Program-made: the position numbers and the translations under genes | Shown: positions 40,400-48,788 of the stretch, in pieces | Numbering within the stretch: position 1 is the first letter of the stretch | How the letters are laid out: every line of letters begins with the position of its first letter | Source of the DNA: Pseudoxanthomonas suwonensis | GTDB lineage: Bacteria > Pseudomonadota > Gammaproteobacteria > Xanthomonadales > Xanthomonadaceae | Assembly (NCBI GenBank): GCA_030535605.1 | Contig: JAUNRQ010000005.1 | Span: forward strand, 1 to 56,399 | Reading direction: 5' to 3' | DNA: 56,399 nucleotides | The notes under the pieces: generated by a model | What the model saw: the letters and a program-made list of their open reading frames with translations, nothing else | Database searches by the model: none | Told to the model about the DNA's origin: nothing

Positions 40400-42109
40400 T
40401 CATTCCGGCGGCTCCGGCGCGAATGGCGGCACCGTGCATCCGGCGCGCACCGCGGTGCCCGGCACCAGCCACCACGTGCGCCGATTGGAGACACCGATGG
40501 GCTCGGCATGCGCGCGCTCCACGCACGGGCCCAGCGCGTCCTCCAGCACGAACAGCCAGCGCCTTCCGGGCGCTTCGGCCAGCCAACGGGCGGCGTCCTG
40601 CCATTGCAGCTCCCACGGTCGCTTGAAGCCGAACTCGGCCACCGGGCGGCCAAGTTCGCGATTGGCCTGCAACAGATGCTGCTCGCGCCAGGCCAGCAGG
40701 CCCAGTTCCGCCTCCGGACCGATCCGCTCGCCGGCCTGGCGCATGATCGCGCGGGCCGAACTGTCGGCATCCACCGCCGGCATCAGGCCGATGCCGTAGA
40801 CGCTCCACAACAACGCGGTGCCGACCACCACGGCCGTGCCGATGCGCCGCAGCCGCGACCAGGCCAGCAACGCCAGCAATCCCCCACCCAGCAACAGCAA
40901 CCAGCCACCGAGCGACGCGACGGAAGCGGCATCCATGCCGCGTCGCGCCACCTGCGTGGCCAGCCATGGGGCCTGCTGCGGCCAAGCCGACAGACCGATG
41001 GCCAGGGCCAGCACCGCCAGCAGCAGCAGCCATGCGGCCAGCACCAGACGCGGCCCGCGTCGGCGCAGCAGGACCGGCAACAACGGGGCGGCGGCGAGGC
41101 ACAGCGCCGGCAGCGCCGGGAAGATGTAGACCTCGCGCTTGCCCGGGCTGAGCGTGAAGAACAGCAGCACCAGCAAGCTCCATCCAAGCAACAGCACGAA
41201 GCGTGCGTCCATGCGCCGCACGCGCCGCCTCCATGCCGGCAGCATCCACGGCAGCAGCGCGGCACCCGGCAACCACAGCGTTGCCATCACCTGCAGGTAG
41301 TACCAGGCCGGGCGCACGTGGTGCCAGGGATTGGCGTAGCGTGTGCCGGTCTGCTTGAACAGCAATTCCGCGGCATAGCCACGCAACGCCGGATCGTTCC
41401 CGGCCAGCAGCGCCACGCCCAGCGGCAGCAGCCAGACACCGACCCCCAGCAGGAAGCCGCCGATGCCGGCCAGCAGGTGCCACGACCATGCCGATGCCGG
41501 CGAGGCCACCACCGCCTGCCGGCGACGCACCAGCAGCCACGGCAGGAACACCAGCAACGGCAGAAAGCCCACGCCCTTAGTCACCGTGCCCAGGCCGGCG
41601 GCAAAGGTGCCCAGCAACAACAGCCGCCAGTCCCGGCGCAGCAGCAGGTAGCGGCACAACGCCCACAGCGACAGCGTGGTCATCGCCACCAGCACCATGT
41701 CGATCTGCGCACGCTTGGCCTGCAGCCCGAACTGCAAGCACACGAACAGCGCCAGCGCGGCATGGGCGGCAATGCGCGGACTCCACAGGCGCCGCGCCAG
41801 ATCCCACGTCAGCCCCAGCGTGAGCAGCGCCGCCAGCCATGACGGCAACAGGAAGGCACTCCGCCAGTCACCGGTCAGCGACTGCGCGGACGCAAGCAAC
41901 CACATGAACGTCGGTGGCTTCTCCGCATACAGCTCGTGCCCGCGATGCGGCAGCAACCACTGGCCGCTTTCGACCATGCGCTCGGCCGCCAGCACGAAGC
42001 GCGGTTCGTCTGCCGGCTGCGGGTCGCGCAGGCCGACACCGGCCAGCAACGCCAGCGCGACAAGCACGATCAACAGGAGGAAGCGGTGGCGAAGAAGCAC
42101 TGCGGCCAT
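40400..42109 (-). CDS. ArnT-like integral membrane glycosyltransferase (GT83/PMT type)
   Basis: This 569-aa protein with about 12 hydrophobic helices begins MAAVLLRHRFLLLIVLVALA at ATG 42109 (an in-frame TTG at 42115 is less likely). The first periplasmic loop has LRDPQPADEPRFVLAAERMV then LYAEKPPTFMWL, the Asp-Glu catalytic region of ArnT/PMT enzymes. It is expected to move a sugar from undecaprenyl phosphate to lipid A or another acceptor in the periplasm. With the GT2 and LAB_N genes downstream it forms a three-gene module. L-Ara4N synthesis genes are absent from the window, so the sugar may differ. Confidence 0.87.
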   Translation of the reverse strand: MAAVLLRHRFLLLIVLVALALLAGVGLRDPQPADEPRFVLAAERMVESGQWLLPHRGHELYAEKPPTFMWLLASAQSLTGDWRSAFLLPSWLAALLTLGLTWDLARRLWSPRIAAHAALALFVCLQFGLQAKRAQIDMVLVAMTTLSLWALCRYLLLRRDWRLLLLGTFAAGLGTVTKGVGFLPLLVFLPWLLVRRRQAVVASPASAWSWHLLAGIGGFLLGVGVWLLPLGVALLAGNDPALRGYAAELLFKQTGTRYANPWHHVRPAWYYLQVMATLWLPGAALLPWMLPAWRRRVRRMDARFVLLLGWSLLVLLFFTLSPGKREVYIFPALPALCLAAAPLLPVLLRRRGPRLVLAAWLLLLAVLALAIGLSAWPQQAPWLATQVARRGMDAASVASLGGWLLLLGGGLLALLAWSRLRRIGTAVVVGTALLWSVYGIGLMPAVDADSSARAIMRQAGERIGPEAELGLLAWREQHLLQANRELGRPVAEFGFKRPWELQWQDAARWLAEAPGRRWLFVLEDALGPCVERAHAEPIGVSNRRTWWLVPGTAVRAGCTVPPFAPEPPE

Positions 42110-42216
42110 CGGCAATGAAAGGGGTGGTGGAACACGAAGCGTGCCGGGGCCAGCTTAAGGAACGCTCGTCAACGCGTGGTTGCGGTGGCCCGCCTCACGC
42201 CGGGACAAGGCACGGC

Positions 42217-43134
42217 TCACGCCGTCGGCTCTCCGAGCATCGCCGCCGCGCCCTGTGCCAGCAGGCCTTCGGCAACCCGCGTGCCCAGAGCCTCGGGCGC
42301 ATCGGCCGGCCCTTCGGCAAACTGGCGAACCAGCCGGCCACTGGCGGCCTCGCCGACCAGCCCGTGCAGCTGCAGCATGTCACCCTGCAACCGTGCCAGC
42401 GCCGCCACCGGCACATGGCAACTGCCGTGCAGAGCCAGGTTCATGGCCCGCTCGGCGTCCACGCAACGGCGGGTATCGGCGTGGTCCAGCACCGCCAGCA
42501 ACTCGGCCAGCGCGACATCGCCGTCGCGACATTCGATCGCGATCGCGCCCTGCGCCGGCGCCGGCAGCCAGTCCGGGTCCAGCAGGCGGGCACGGATGCG
42601 CGCCTCCAGTCCCAACCGTTGCAGGCCGGCACACGCCAGCAGGATGGCGTCGTAGTCGCCAGCGTCCAGGCGCGCCAGCCGCGTGTTGACGTTGCCGCGC
42701 AGGTCGCGGATGTCCAGGTCCGGCCGCAACGCGCGCAGCTGCGCCTGCCGGCGCAACGACGACGTGCCCACCACGGCACCCTGCGGCAACTCCTGCAGCG
42801 CCTGCCACCGATTGCTGACGAATGCATCGGCGTGATCGGCACGCTCCAGCACCGCGGGCAGCATGAAGCCGGGCTCCAGCTGCATCGGCACGTCCTTCAG
42901 CGAATGCACCGCGCAATCGGCATCGCCGCGCTGCATGGCCACTTCCAGCTCCTTCAGGAACAGGCCCTTGCCACCGATCGCCGCCAGCGAGCGATCCAGC
43001 ACCTCGTCGCCGCGGGTCGACAGCGGCACCAGCGCGACGTCCAGCGCAGGATGCGCCTGGCGCAGGCAGGCGGCAACGTGTTCGCTCTGCCACAGGGCAA
43101 GCGGACTTTTCCGGGTGGCGATGCGAAGCAACAT
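42217..43134 (-). CDS. hemC: HemC: porphobilinogen deaminase
   Basis: This 305-aa enzyme polymerises four porphobilinogens to hydroxymethylbilane in heme synthesis. The N-terminal motif [19 protein letters not shown] and [13 protein letters not shown] are present. Cys239 in [13 protein letters not shown] anchors the dipyrromethane cofactor; the usual Gly-Gly-Cys is Gly-Ser-Cys here. Length is normal. It lies 81 nt downstream of the algR-like gene, in the algR-hemC order known from Pseudomonas, and has its own likely promoter. hemD does not follow. Confidence 0.96.
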   Translation of the reverse strand: MLLRIATRKSPLALWQSEHVAACLRQAHPALDVALVPLSTRGDEVLDRSLAAIGGKGLFLKELEVAMQRGDADCAVHSLKDVPMQLEPGFMLPAVLERADHADAFVSNRWQALQELPQGAVVGTSSLRRQAQLRALRPDLDIRDLRGNVNTRLARLDAGDYDAILLACAGLQRLGLEARIRARLLDPDWLPAPAQGAIAIECRDGDVALAELLAVLDHADTRRCVDAERAMNLALHGSCHVPVAALARLQGDMLQLHGLVGEAASGRLVRQFAEGPADAPEALGTRVAEGLLAQGAAAMLGEPTA

Positions 43135-43166
43135 GCGGGCAGGCGGGCCTTGCGAAAACGTCCGCC

Positions 43167-43196
43167 ATCTTAGGCCCTGCGGCCCTCCGGACCCAA
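43167..43196 (-). promoter_or_regulatory. Sigma-70-like promoter for hemC
   Basis: On the minus strand TTGGGT (43196-43191) and TAAGAT (43172-43167) are separated by 18 nt, giving a leader of about 25-30 nt before ATG 43134. Confidence 0.45.
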
Positions 43197-43215
43197 GGTC
43201 GCACCCGCGCGGCTG

Positions 43216-43944
43216 CTACAGCCGCCGCAACACCTCGCGCACTTCCGGCAGGCAGCGGCGACTGGCCTCGAAGCGCAGCGCGCCGTCACGCAGCAGCACC
43301 CAGGTGCGGCCTTCGGCATCGCGCTGCAGGCCGGTGATCGCCTTGCGTGCGACCAGGCAGTTGCGGTGAATGCGCACGAACAGCGCGGCGAACTCGTCCT
43401 CCAGCGACTTCAGCGACTCTTCCAGCAAGTCCTCGCCACCGGCATGGTGCACGACCACGTACTTCTCCTCGGCGCGCAGGCAGTCGACGGTGTCCACCGG
43501 GATCAACCGCAGCTGGCCCCCCAGACGGGCACTGAGGCGGGTACGGCGGCCGGAAGGCGCCCCGGTGGCCGGGCGACTGCGGCCTTCGACCATGATCCGC
43601 GCCCGCTCCAGCGCCGCCGCCAGGCGTTCGCGGCGCACCGGCTTGACCAGATAGTCGACCGCGGCCGCTTCAAACGCCGACAGCGCGTGGGCATCGTACG
43701 CAGTGCAGAAGATGACCGCCGGCGGCGGCTCGAACAGGCGCAGCTGGCGGGCCGCTTCCAGCCCGTCGATGCCGGGCATGGCGATGTCCAGCAACACCGC
43801 ATCGGGACGGTGCTCGGCACAGGCATCCAGCGTGGCCTGGCCATCACCGGCCTCGGCCACCAGCTGCACGCCGCCGATCCCGTCCAGCAACTCGCGCAAC
43901 CGCTCGCGCGCCAACGGTTCGTCGTCGGCTATCACCAGTCGCAT
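43216..43944 (-). CDS. LytTR-family response regulator (AlgR-like)
   Basis: This 242-aa protein has a receiver domain (1-120) with Asp7/Asp8, phosphoacceptor Asp53 (AVLLDIAMPG) and Lys101 (YLVKPV), and a LytTR DNA-binding domain from about residue 138 (RLIPVDTVDCLRAEEKYVVV, FVRIHRNCLVARKAITGL). Together with adjacent hemC this matches Pseudomonas AlgR, a regulator of alginate, type IV pili and virulence. The usual partner kinase gene algZ is not next to it here; the upstream neighbour is a carboxylesterase. ATG 43944 is chosen because the receiver domain starts directly. Confidence 0.92.
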   Translation of the reverse strand: MRLVIADDEPLARERLRELLDGIGGVQLVAEAGDGQATLDACAEHRPDAVLLDIAMPGIDGLEAARQLRLFEPPPAVIFCTAYDAHALSAFEAAAVDYLVKPVRRERLAAALERARIMVEGRSRPATGAPSGRRTRLSARLGGQLRLIPVDTVDCLRAEEKYVVVHHAGGEDLLEESLKSLEDEFAALFVRIHRNCLVARKAITGLQRDAEGRTWVLLRDGALRFEASRRCLPEVREVLRRL

Positions 43945-44042
43945 CGCACCCTCCCCGGCGCCATCGGCAACGGATCCCCGCGCCATGGTACCCAAACCAG
44001 CGCGGCCGCCGGTGCTGGTCAAGCCTGCCGTCAACCCGCTCG

Positions 44043-44714
44043 TCAGAGCGCCAGCCGCCGGCCCATCCATGCACGCAGGTCGGCGATTTCCTGCGCGCAC
44101 ACCTGATGGCCCATCGGATAGACGTGCCAATCGACCGCGAAGCCGGCCCGCTGCAGCGCGTCGCGGCTGCGCTTGCCACCGATGTACGGCACCACCGGGT
44201 CGTCGCTGCCATGGGCCATGAACACCGGTTGCGAACGTGCGGCGGTGGTGGCGTCAGCGGCCATTGTGGCCCCCAGCAGAAGGTAGGTCGACAGCGCCAC
44301 CAGTCCGGCCAGCGGCTCGCTGCGGCGCAGGCCCACCGCAAGCGTGATCGCGCCACCCTGCGAGAATCCGGCCAGCAACACCCGTGATGCCGGCACGCCA
44401 CGGCTGGCTTCGCGGGCGATCAGCGCCTCGACCTGTTCCACCGACTCGGCCACGCCCTCGGCATCGGCGCGGTTGGCCAGGTCCAGGTCACGGATGTCGT
44501 ACCAGGCGCGCATGCGCACGCCGTTGTTGATGGTGACCGCGCGCGTCGGCGCGTGCGGGAACACGAAGCGCAACGCCGGCCAGTCCGGTGCCACCAGTTC
44601 CGGCACGATCGGCTCGAAGTCATGCCCGTCCGCACCCAGCCCGTGCAGCCAGATCACGCTCCACTGCGGATCGGATGCAGTCTGGATCTCGATGCACTCA
44701 AGCAGCTCGTTCAT
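44043..44714 (-). CDS. Carboxylesterase/phospholipase-type alpha/beta hydrolase
   Basis: This 223-aa cytoplasmic hydrolase of the acyl-protein thioesterase/EstB family begins MNELLECIEIQTASDPQWSV. The oxyanion motif is WLHGLGADGHDF, the nucleophile Ser118 lies in LLAGFSQGGAI, Asp172 in HGSDDPVVP and His203 in YPMGHQVC. It hydrolyses short-chain esters or lysophospholipids; the physiological substrate is unknown. It is 98 nt upstream of the algR-like gene in the same direction, possibly one transcript. Confidence 0.93.
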   Translation of the reverse strand: MNELLECIEIQTASDPQWSVIWLHGLGADGHDFEPIVPELVAPDWPALRFVFPHAPTRAVTINNGVRMRAWYDIRDLDLANRADAEGVAESVEQVEALIAREASRGVPASRVLLAGFSQGGAITLAVGLRRSEPLAGLVALSTYLLLGATMAADATTAARSQPVFMAHGSDDPVVPYIGGKRSRDALQRAGFAVDWHVYPMGHQVCAQEIADLRAWMGRRLAL

Positions 44715-45020
44715 GGCGGACGCTCCGGGAAAACGTCCATTGTGCCGGGCGCTGCGCGCCTCTACAAAACAAAAGATTGGGCCGCCGGTCCGATCACTGC
44801 CCAGAAAAAGGGCCGCGCGGTGGCGGCCCGAAGTCTTGGAGAGAGATTGCAGGTGCACTGTCGCAAGCCGCGGGTTCGAATGGCGTGAACCGGCGCGCCG
44901 CACGTCTTTACGATCCAGCAACATTTGCACGGAGCGAGCCAACCGATGGCACGGCCGGCCGGGCCGATTGCGGCGCTAGAATCGGGCCACCGCCCACTCC
45001 GCCCTGACTTGGAGCGTCCC
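44715..45020. other. Divergent intergenic region with a buried terminator
   Basis: These 306 nt lie between the divergent esterase and DUF885 genes and hold no supportable protein gene. A TAGAAT box at 44977-44982, 38 nt before the DUF885 ATG, could be a -10 element, but no matching -35 is visible. A minus-strand terminator-like hairpin lies at 44805-44829. A T-loop-like GGTTCGAAT near 44870 lacks a complementary stem and is not a tRNA. Confidence 0.4.
44805..44829 (-). terminator. Terminator-like hairpin with T5 tail upstream of the esterase gene
   Basis: On the minus strand GGGCCGC-N6-GCGGCCC is followed at once by TTTTT. No protein gene ends before it on that strand, so it may end a short transcript or act as an attenuator in the esterase leader. 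Confidence 0.5.
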
Positions 45021-46880
45021 ATGTGCAACCGCCTGACCTGCAGCATCCTGCTGGCCCTGTCCGCCACCCTCGCCGGCTGCGCTACCGCCCCGGCCGACAC
45101 CCGCCCGGCCGTCGCCGCGACCGCCGTCGCCCAGGACGAATCGGCCCGGCTCAATGCCTGGTTCGACGAGCAGTACGAACAGTCGCTGCAGTTCAGTCCG
45201 ATGCGCATGACCATGCTTGGCCGCAAGGACCTGCAGGACCAGCTCGAGGACGCCTCCGAAGCGGCGACCCGCGCACGCCTGGAATGGATGCGCCGCTCGG
45301 TGGCGCAGATGGAGGCGCAGTTCGACTACCAGCGCCTGGACGAAGACACCCGCCTGTCCTGGCAACTGTGGAAGCGCCAGTACGAACGCGCCCGCGACGG
45401 CGAGGCCTTCCGCGACCACGGCTACCCGTTCACCCAGTTCGGCGGCACCCACAGTTTCCTGCCGACCTTCCTGATCAACTTCCACAAGGTCGAGGCCGAG
45501 GCGGACTACCTGGCCTACATCTCGCGGCTGCGCGCGGTGCCGGTGCTGGTGGAGCAGACCCTCGAACGCGCGCGCGCCTCCTCGGCCAAGGACATCCGTG
45601 CACCGCGCTTCGCCTTCGATGGCGTCATCGACCAGGCGCGCCGGGTCATCACCGGGGCACCGTTCACCGAAGGCGACGACAGCGCGTTGTGGGCCGATGC
45701 CCAGGCCAAGGCCGACGCGCTGGTGGAGAAGGGCGTGATCGACGCGGCCCGCGGCGCGGCGTTGAAGCAGCAGGCTCGCGAGGCGCTCGAGCAGCAGCTG
45801 CGTCCTGCCTACGACGCGATCATCGCCTACGCCGAAGGCGAACGCGGCAAGGCTCCGACCAACCCCAGCGGCGTCGGCACCACCCACCCCGGTGGCGAAG
45901 CCTTCTACAACTGGCAGATCGCCCAGCACACCACCACCGACATGAGCGCCGAGCAGATCCATCAGCTGGGTCTGTCGGAAGTGGCGCGGCTGCGCGGCGA
46001 GATGGAGGCACTGAAGCAACAGGTGGGCTTCGATGGCGACCTGCAGGCGTTCTTCCGCTTCATCGCCACCGATCCGCAGTTCAAGTACCCCGACACCGAT
46101 GCGGGCCGTCAGGCGTACATCGACGATGCCACCGCCGCGATCGACACCATCCGCAAGGTGCTGCCGCAATACTTCGGCCTGCTGCCGAAGGCCGAACTGG
46201 TGGTGCGCCGGGTGGAGCCGTTCCGCGAGCAGCCCGGTGCCGCGCAGCACTACTACCCCGGCACCCCCGACGGCTCGCGCCCCGGCATCTACTACGCGCA
46301 CCTGTCGGACATGAACGCCATGCCCAAGCCCGAACTGGAGGTGATCGCCTACCACGAGGGCCTGCCGGGCCACCACATGCAGATCTCGATCGCCCAGGAG
46401 CTGACCGGCGTGCCCAAGTTCCGCACGCAGATGGGGTCGACCGCCTACAGCGAAGGCTGGGGCCTGTATTCGGAATGGCTGGCCAAGGAAATGCCCGGCA
46501 CCTACCAGGACCCGTACTCCGAGTACGGCCGCCTGACGTCCGAGATGTGGCGCGCGATCCGGCTGGTGGTCGACACCGGCATGCATGCCAAGGGCTGGAC
46601 CGAAGAACAGGCGGTGGCCTACTTCCTGGCCAACAGCTCGATCCCGGAAACCGCGGTGCGCTCGGAAGTGCAGCGCTATCTGGTGATGCCCGGCCAGGCC
46701 ACGGCCTACAAGGTCGGCATGATCCGCATCCAGCAGCTGCGCGCCCGCGCCGAGTCCGAGTTGGGTGATCGCTTCGACATCCGCGGCTTCCACGACACCG
46801 TTCTGGGTGGCGGCGCCATGCCGCTGGACCTGCTGGAACAGCGCGTGGAGCGTTGGATCGCGGCGCGCAAGGCGGGATGA
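45021..46880 (+). CDS. DUF885 lipoprotein, putative zinc metallopeptidase
   Basis: This 619-aa protein starts at ATG 45021 with a lipobox (ATLAGC). Its large helical body matches DUF885 and carries the metal motif HEGLPGHH at 445-452 and, further on, YSEGWGLYSEWLAKE, whose Glu is a likely third ligand, resembling M32-like gluzincins. DUF885 proteins are presumed peptidases; none is well characterised. It would be anchored in the envelope, adding to the several exported peptidases of the window. The longer in-frame extension upstream to 44925 has no signal peptide and is rejected. Confidence 0.9.
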   Translation: MCNRLTCSILLALSATLAGCATAPADTRPAVAATAVAQDESARLNAWFDEQYEQSLQFSPMRMTMLGRKDLQDQLEDASEAATRARLEWMRRSVAQMEAQFDYQRLDEDTRLSWQLWKRQYERARDGEAFRDHGYPFTQFGGTHSFLPTFLINFHKVEAEADYLAYISRLRAVPVLVEQTLERARASSAKDIRAPRFAFDGVIDQARRVITGAPFTEGDDSALWADAQAKADALVEKGVIDAARGAALKQQAREALEQQLRPAYDAIIAYAEGERGKAPTNPSGVGTTHPGGEAFYNWQIAQHTTTDMSAEQIHQLGLSEVARLRGEMEALKQQVGFDGDLQAFFRFIATDPQFKYPDTDAGRQAYIDDATAAIDTIRKVLPQYFGLLPKAELVVRRVEPFREQPGAAQHYYPGTPDGSRPGIYYAHLSDMNAMPKPELEVIAYHEGLPGHHMQISIAQELTGVPKFRTQMGSTAYSEGWGLYSEWLAKEMPGTYQDPYSEYGRLTSEMWRAIRLVVDTGMHAKGWTEEQAVAYFLANSSIPETAVRSEVQRYLVMPGQATAYKVGMIRIQQLRARAESELGDRFDIRGFHDTVLGGGAMPLDLLEQRVERWIAARKAG

Positions 46881-47033
46881 GGCCAACCCGTGGGCAGGCG
46901 CCGATGCATTCGCGCGCCGATGCCCGGCCCCTCGACACGGGCAGGTCGCGAATGGAATCGGCTGCCGCGGCGACCTCGATCCGGCTGCGCACATCACGCG
47001 AGGCCGGAACGCCGGCAGCGCAGCCGTTGTTTT

Positions 47034-48788
47034 CTACACCGCTGCCGGCGTGGTCGTGACCGCAAGGCGCATGGCCAAGCCGGAAGCACGCTGCACGCGC
47101 TGGCGCAGCGCACCGGCGAACACCGCGTCACTGCCCAGCACATGCAACTGCCGGCGCGCGCGCGTCAGGGCGGTGTAGACCAGTTCCCGCGTCAGTGGCC
47201 GGGCGGCGGCCCGTGGCAGTTGCAGCCACACGGTGTCGAACTCCGAACCCTGCGCCTTGTGCACCGTGCTGGCCCACGCGCTGGCGTGGGCCGGGAGGTT
47301 GCCGGGCAGGAAACGCCGCGGCTGGCCGCCTTCGCCATGGAACCAGACTTCGACCACGCCATCGGCACCGCGCAGGCAGATGCCGGTATCGCCGTTGAAC
47401 AGGCCGTGGCGGTAGCTGTTCTCGGTGACCATCAGCAGCCGACCATGGAAATATGCCTCGCGGCGCGCACCGGCCAGTGCATCCTCGATGCGGGCATTGA
47501 GGCTGGCGGCGCCCTGCGGGCCTTCGCGCAGCACGGTGAGCAGGCGCTGCACGTCCATCGCCGCCAGCGCCTGCCGTGGATCGTCCAGCGCCAGCAGGGC
47601 CCGCCACGGCGCCAGCAGGCCGTCACGCAGCGACGGATGCAGCGGATCGTGCTGGCCAGCATGGAAGTGCACGCCGGACAGCGCGCCATCGCGCAGCAAG
47701 CGCAGCGCCTCGGCATCCTCGCCGGCACGCACCGCAGCGGACAACGGTGCCAGCTGCAATGCGTCGGCCTGCCGCCAGGCACCGCGCAGCCGCGCATGCG
47801 GCAACGTGCCGTGGTCGTCGGCAGCGGCCATCATCGCCGCCAGCACGTCACCGGCTTCCACCGACGGCAGCTGGTCCGGGTCGCCCAGCAGCAGCAGGCG
47901 GCTGCCATCAGCCACGGCATCGACCAGCTTGGCCATCAACGGCAGATCGATCATCGACGCCTCATCGACCACCACCACGTCGAACGGCAGCGGATTGTCC
48001 GTGTGGTGACGGAACCGGGGGCTGTCGGGAATGCTGCCCAGCAGACGGTGCAGCGTGCTGGCGCTGGCCGGCAGGGCCGCCAGCCATTCCGGGGCGACGG
48101 CCGGCATGCCCTCCAGTTGCAGGCGGGCGTGACGCAGGCTCGCGGCCATGCGGTCGGCAGCGCGGCCGGTCGGCGCGGCCAGGGCGATGCGCGGCACCGC
48201 CGCGTCCTTGGTCGCCGCGCGTGCCAGCAGCAACAGCAGGATGCGCGCGATGGTGGTGGTCTTGCCGGCACCGGGCCCGCCGCTGACCAGGCACAGGGGC
48301 TGGCGCAGCGCGAGACGCGCGGCGTCCGCCTGCGAGGCGTCACCATCCTCGGGAAACATCGCCGCGAACACCTCGGCCGGGGCGTCGCCGGTCATGTCCT
48401 CGCGGGCGATGCGCCGCAGGCCAGTGGCCAGCCGGCGCTCGTACTCGCGGTAACGACGCAGGTACAGCAGGCCATGCTCCAGTACCAGCGGCGCTTGCTC
48501 CCGAGCCGGCTGATCAGCATCGGCGGGAACGTCCACCCAGCGCGATGCCGCCAGTTGCGCCTGCCACTGCACGGGATCGGGAAACGCGGACGCCGCCACG
48601 CCCTCGATGGCCGGCGGCCCCGCCAACGGCAGGCCGGCATCGCCGCGCGCCACGGCCAGCGAGGCCAGTGCCGCGGCAGCGAGTACCGCGTCCGGAGTCC
48701 CGGGATCCAGTCGCTTCAAGGTCCGCGCCAACGCACCATCCAGCGGACGCAACTGGCCGCTGCGCACCAGCGTGTCGAACAGGTTCAT
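47034..48788 (-). CDS. recD: RecD: exonuclease V alpha subunit, 5'-3' helicase
   Basis: This 584-aa subunit is the fast motor of RecBCD. Walker A is LVSGGPGAGKTTTIAR (about 170-178) and Walker B VVVVDEASMIDLPLMAKL. Superfamily-1 motifs follow: LLLGDPDQLPSVEAGDVLAA, VTENSYRHGLFNGDTG and STVHKAQGSEFDTVWL. Start and length fit the family (E. coli RecD has 608 aa). The ATG overlaps the recB stop (ATGA). It converges with the DUF885 gene. Confidence 0.96.
   Translation of the reverse strand: MNLFDTLVRSGQLRPLDGALARTLKRLDPGTPDAVLAAAALASLAVARGDAGLPLAGPPAIEGVAASAFPDPVQWQAQLAASRWVDVPADADQPAREQAPLVLEHGLLYLRRYREYERRLATGLRRIAREDMTGDAPAEVFAAMFPEDGDASQADAARLALRQPLCLVSGGPGAGKTTTIARILLLLLARAATKDAAVPRIALAAPTGRAADRMAASLRHARLQLEGMPAVAPEWLAALPASASTLHRLLGSIPDSPRFRHHTDNPLPFDVVVVDEASMIDLPLMAKLVDAVADGSRLLLLGDPDQLPSVEAGDVLAAMMAAADDHGTLPHARLRGAWRQADALQLAPLSAAVRAGEDAEALRLLRDGALSGVHFHAGQHDPLHPSLRDGLLAPWRALLALDDPRQALAAMDVQRLLTVLREGPQGAASLNARIEDALAGARREAYFHGRLLMVTENSYRHGLFNGDTGICLRGADGVVEVWFHGEGGQPRRFLPGNLPAHASAWASTVHKAQGSEFDTVWLQLPRAAARPLTRELVYTALTRARRQLHVLGSDAVFAGALRQRVQRASGLAMRLAVTTTPAAV

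Noticed and set aside
44860-44895. tRNA-like T-loop (GGTTCGAAT)
   Set aside because: The flanking bases cannot form the T stem or an acceptor stem on either strand.
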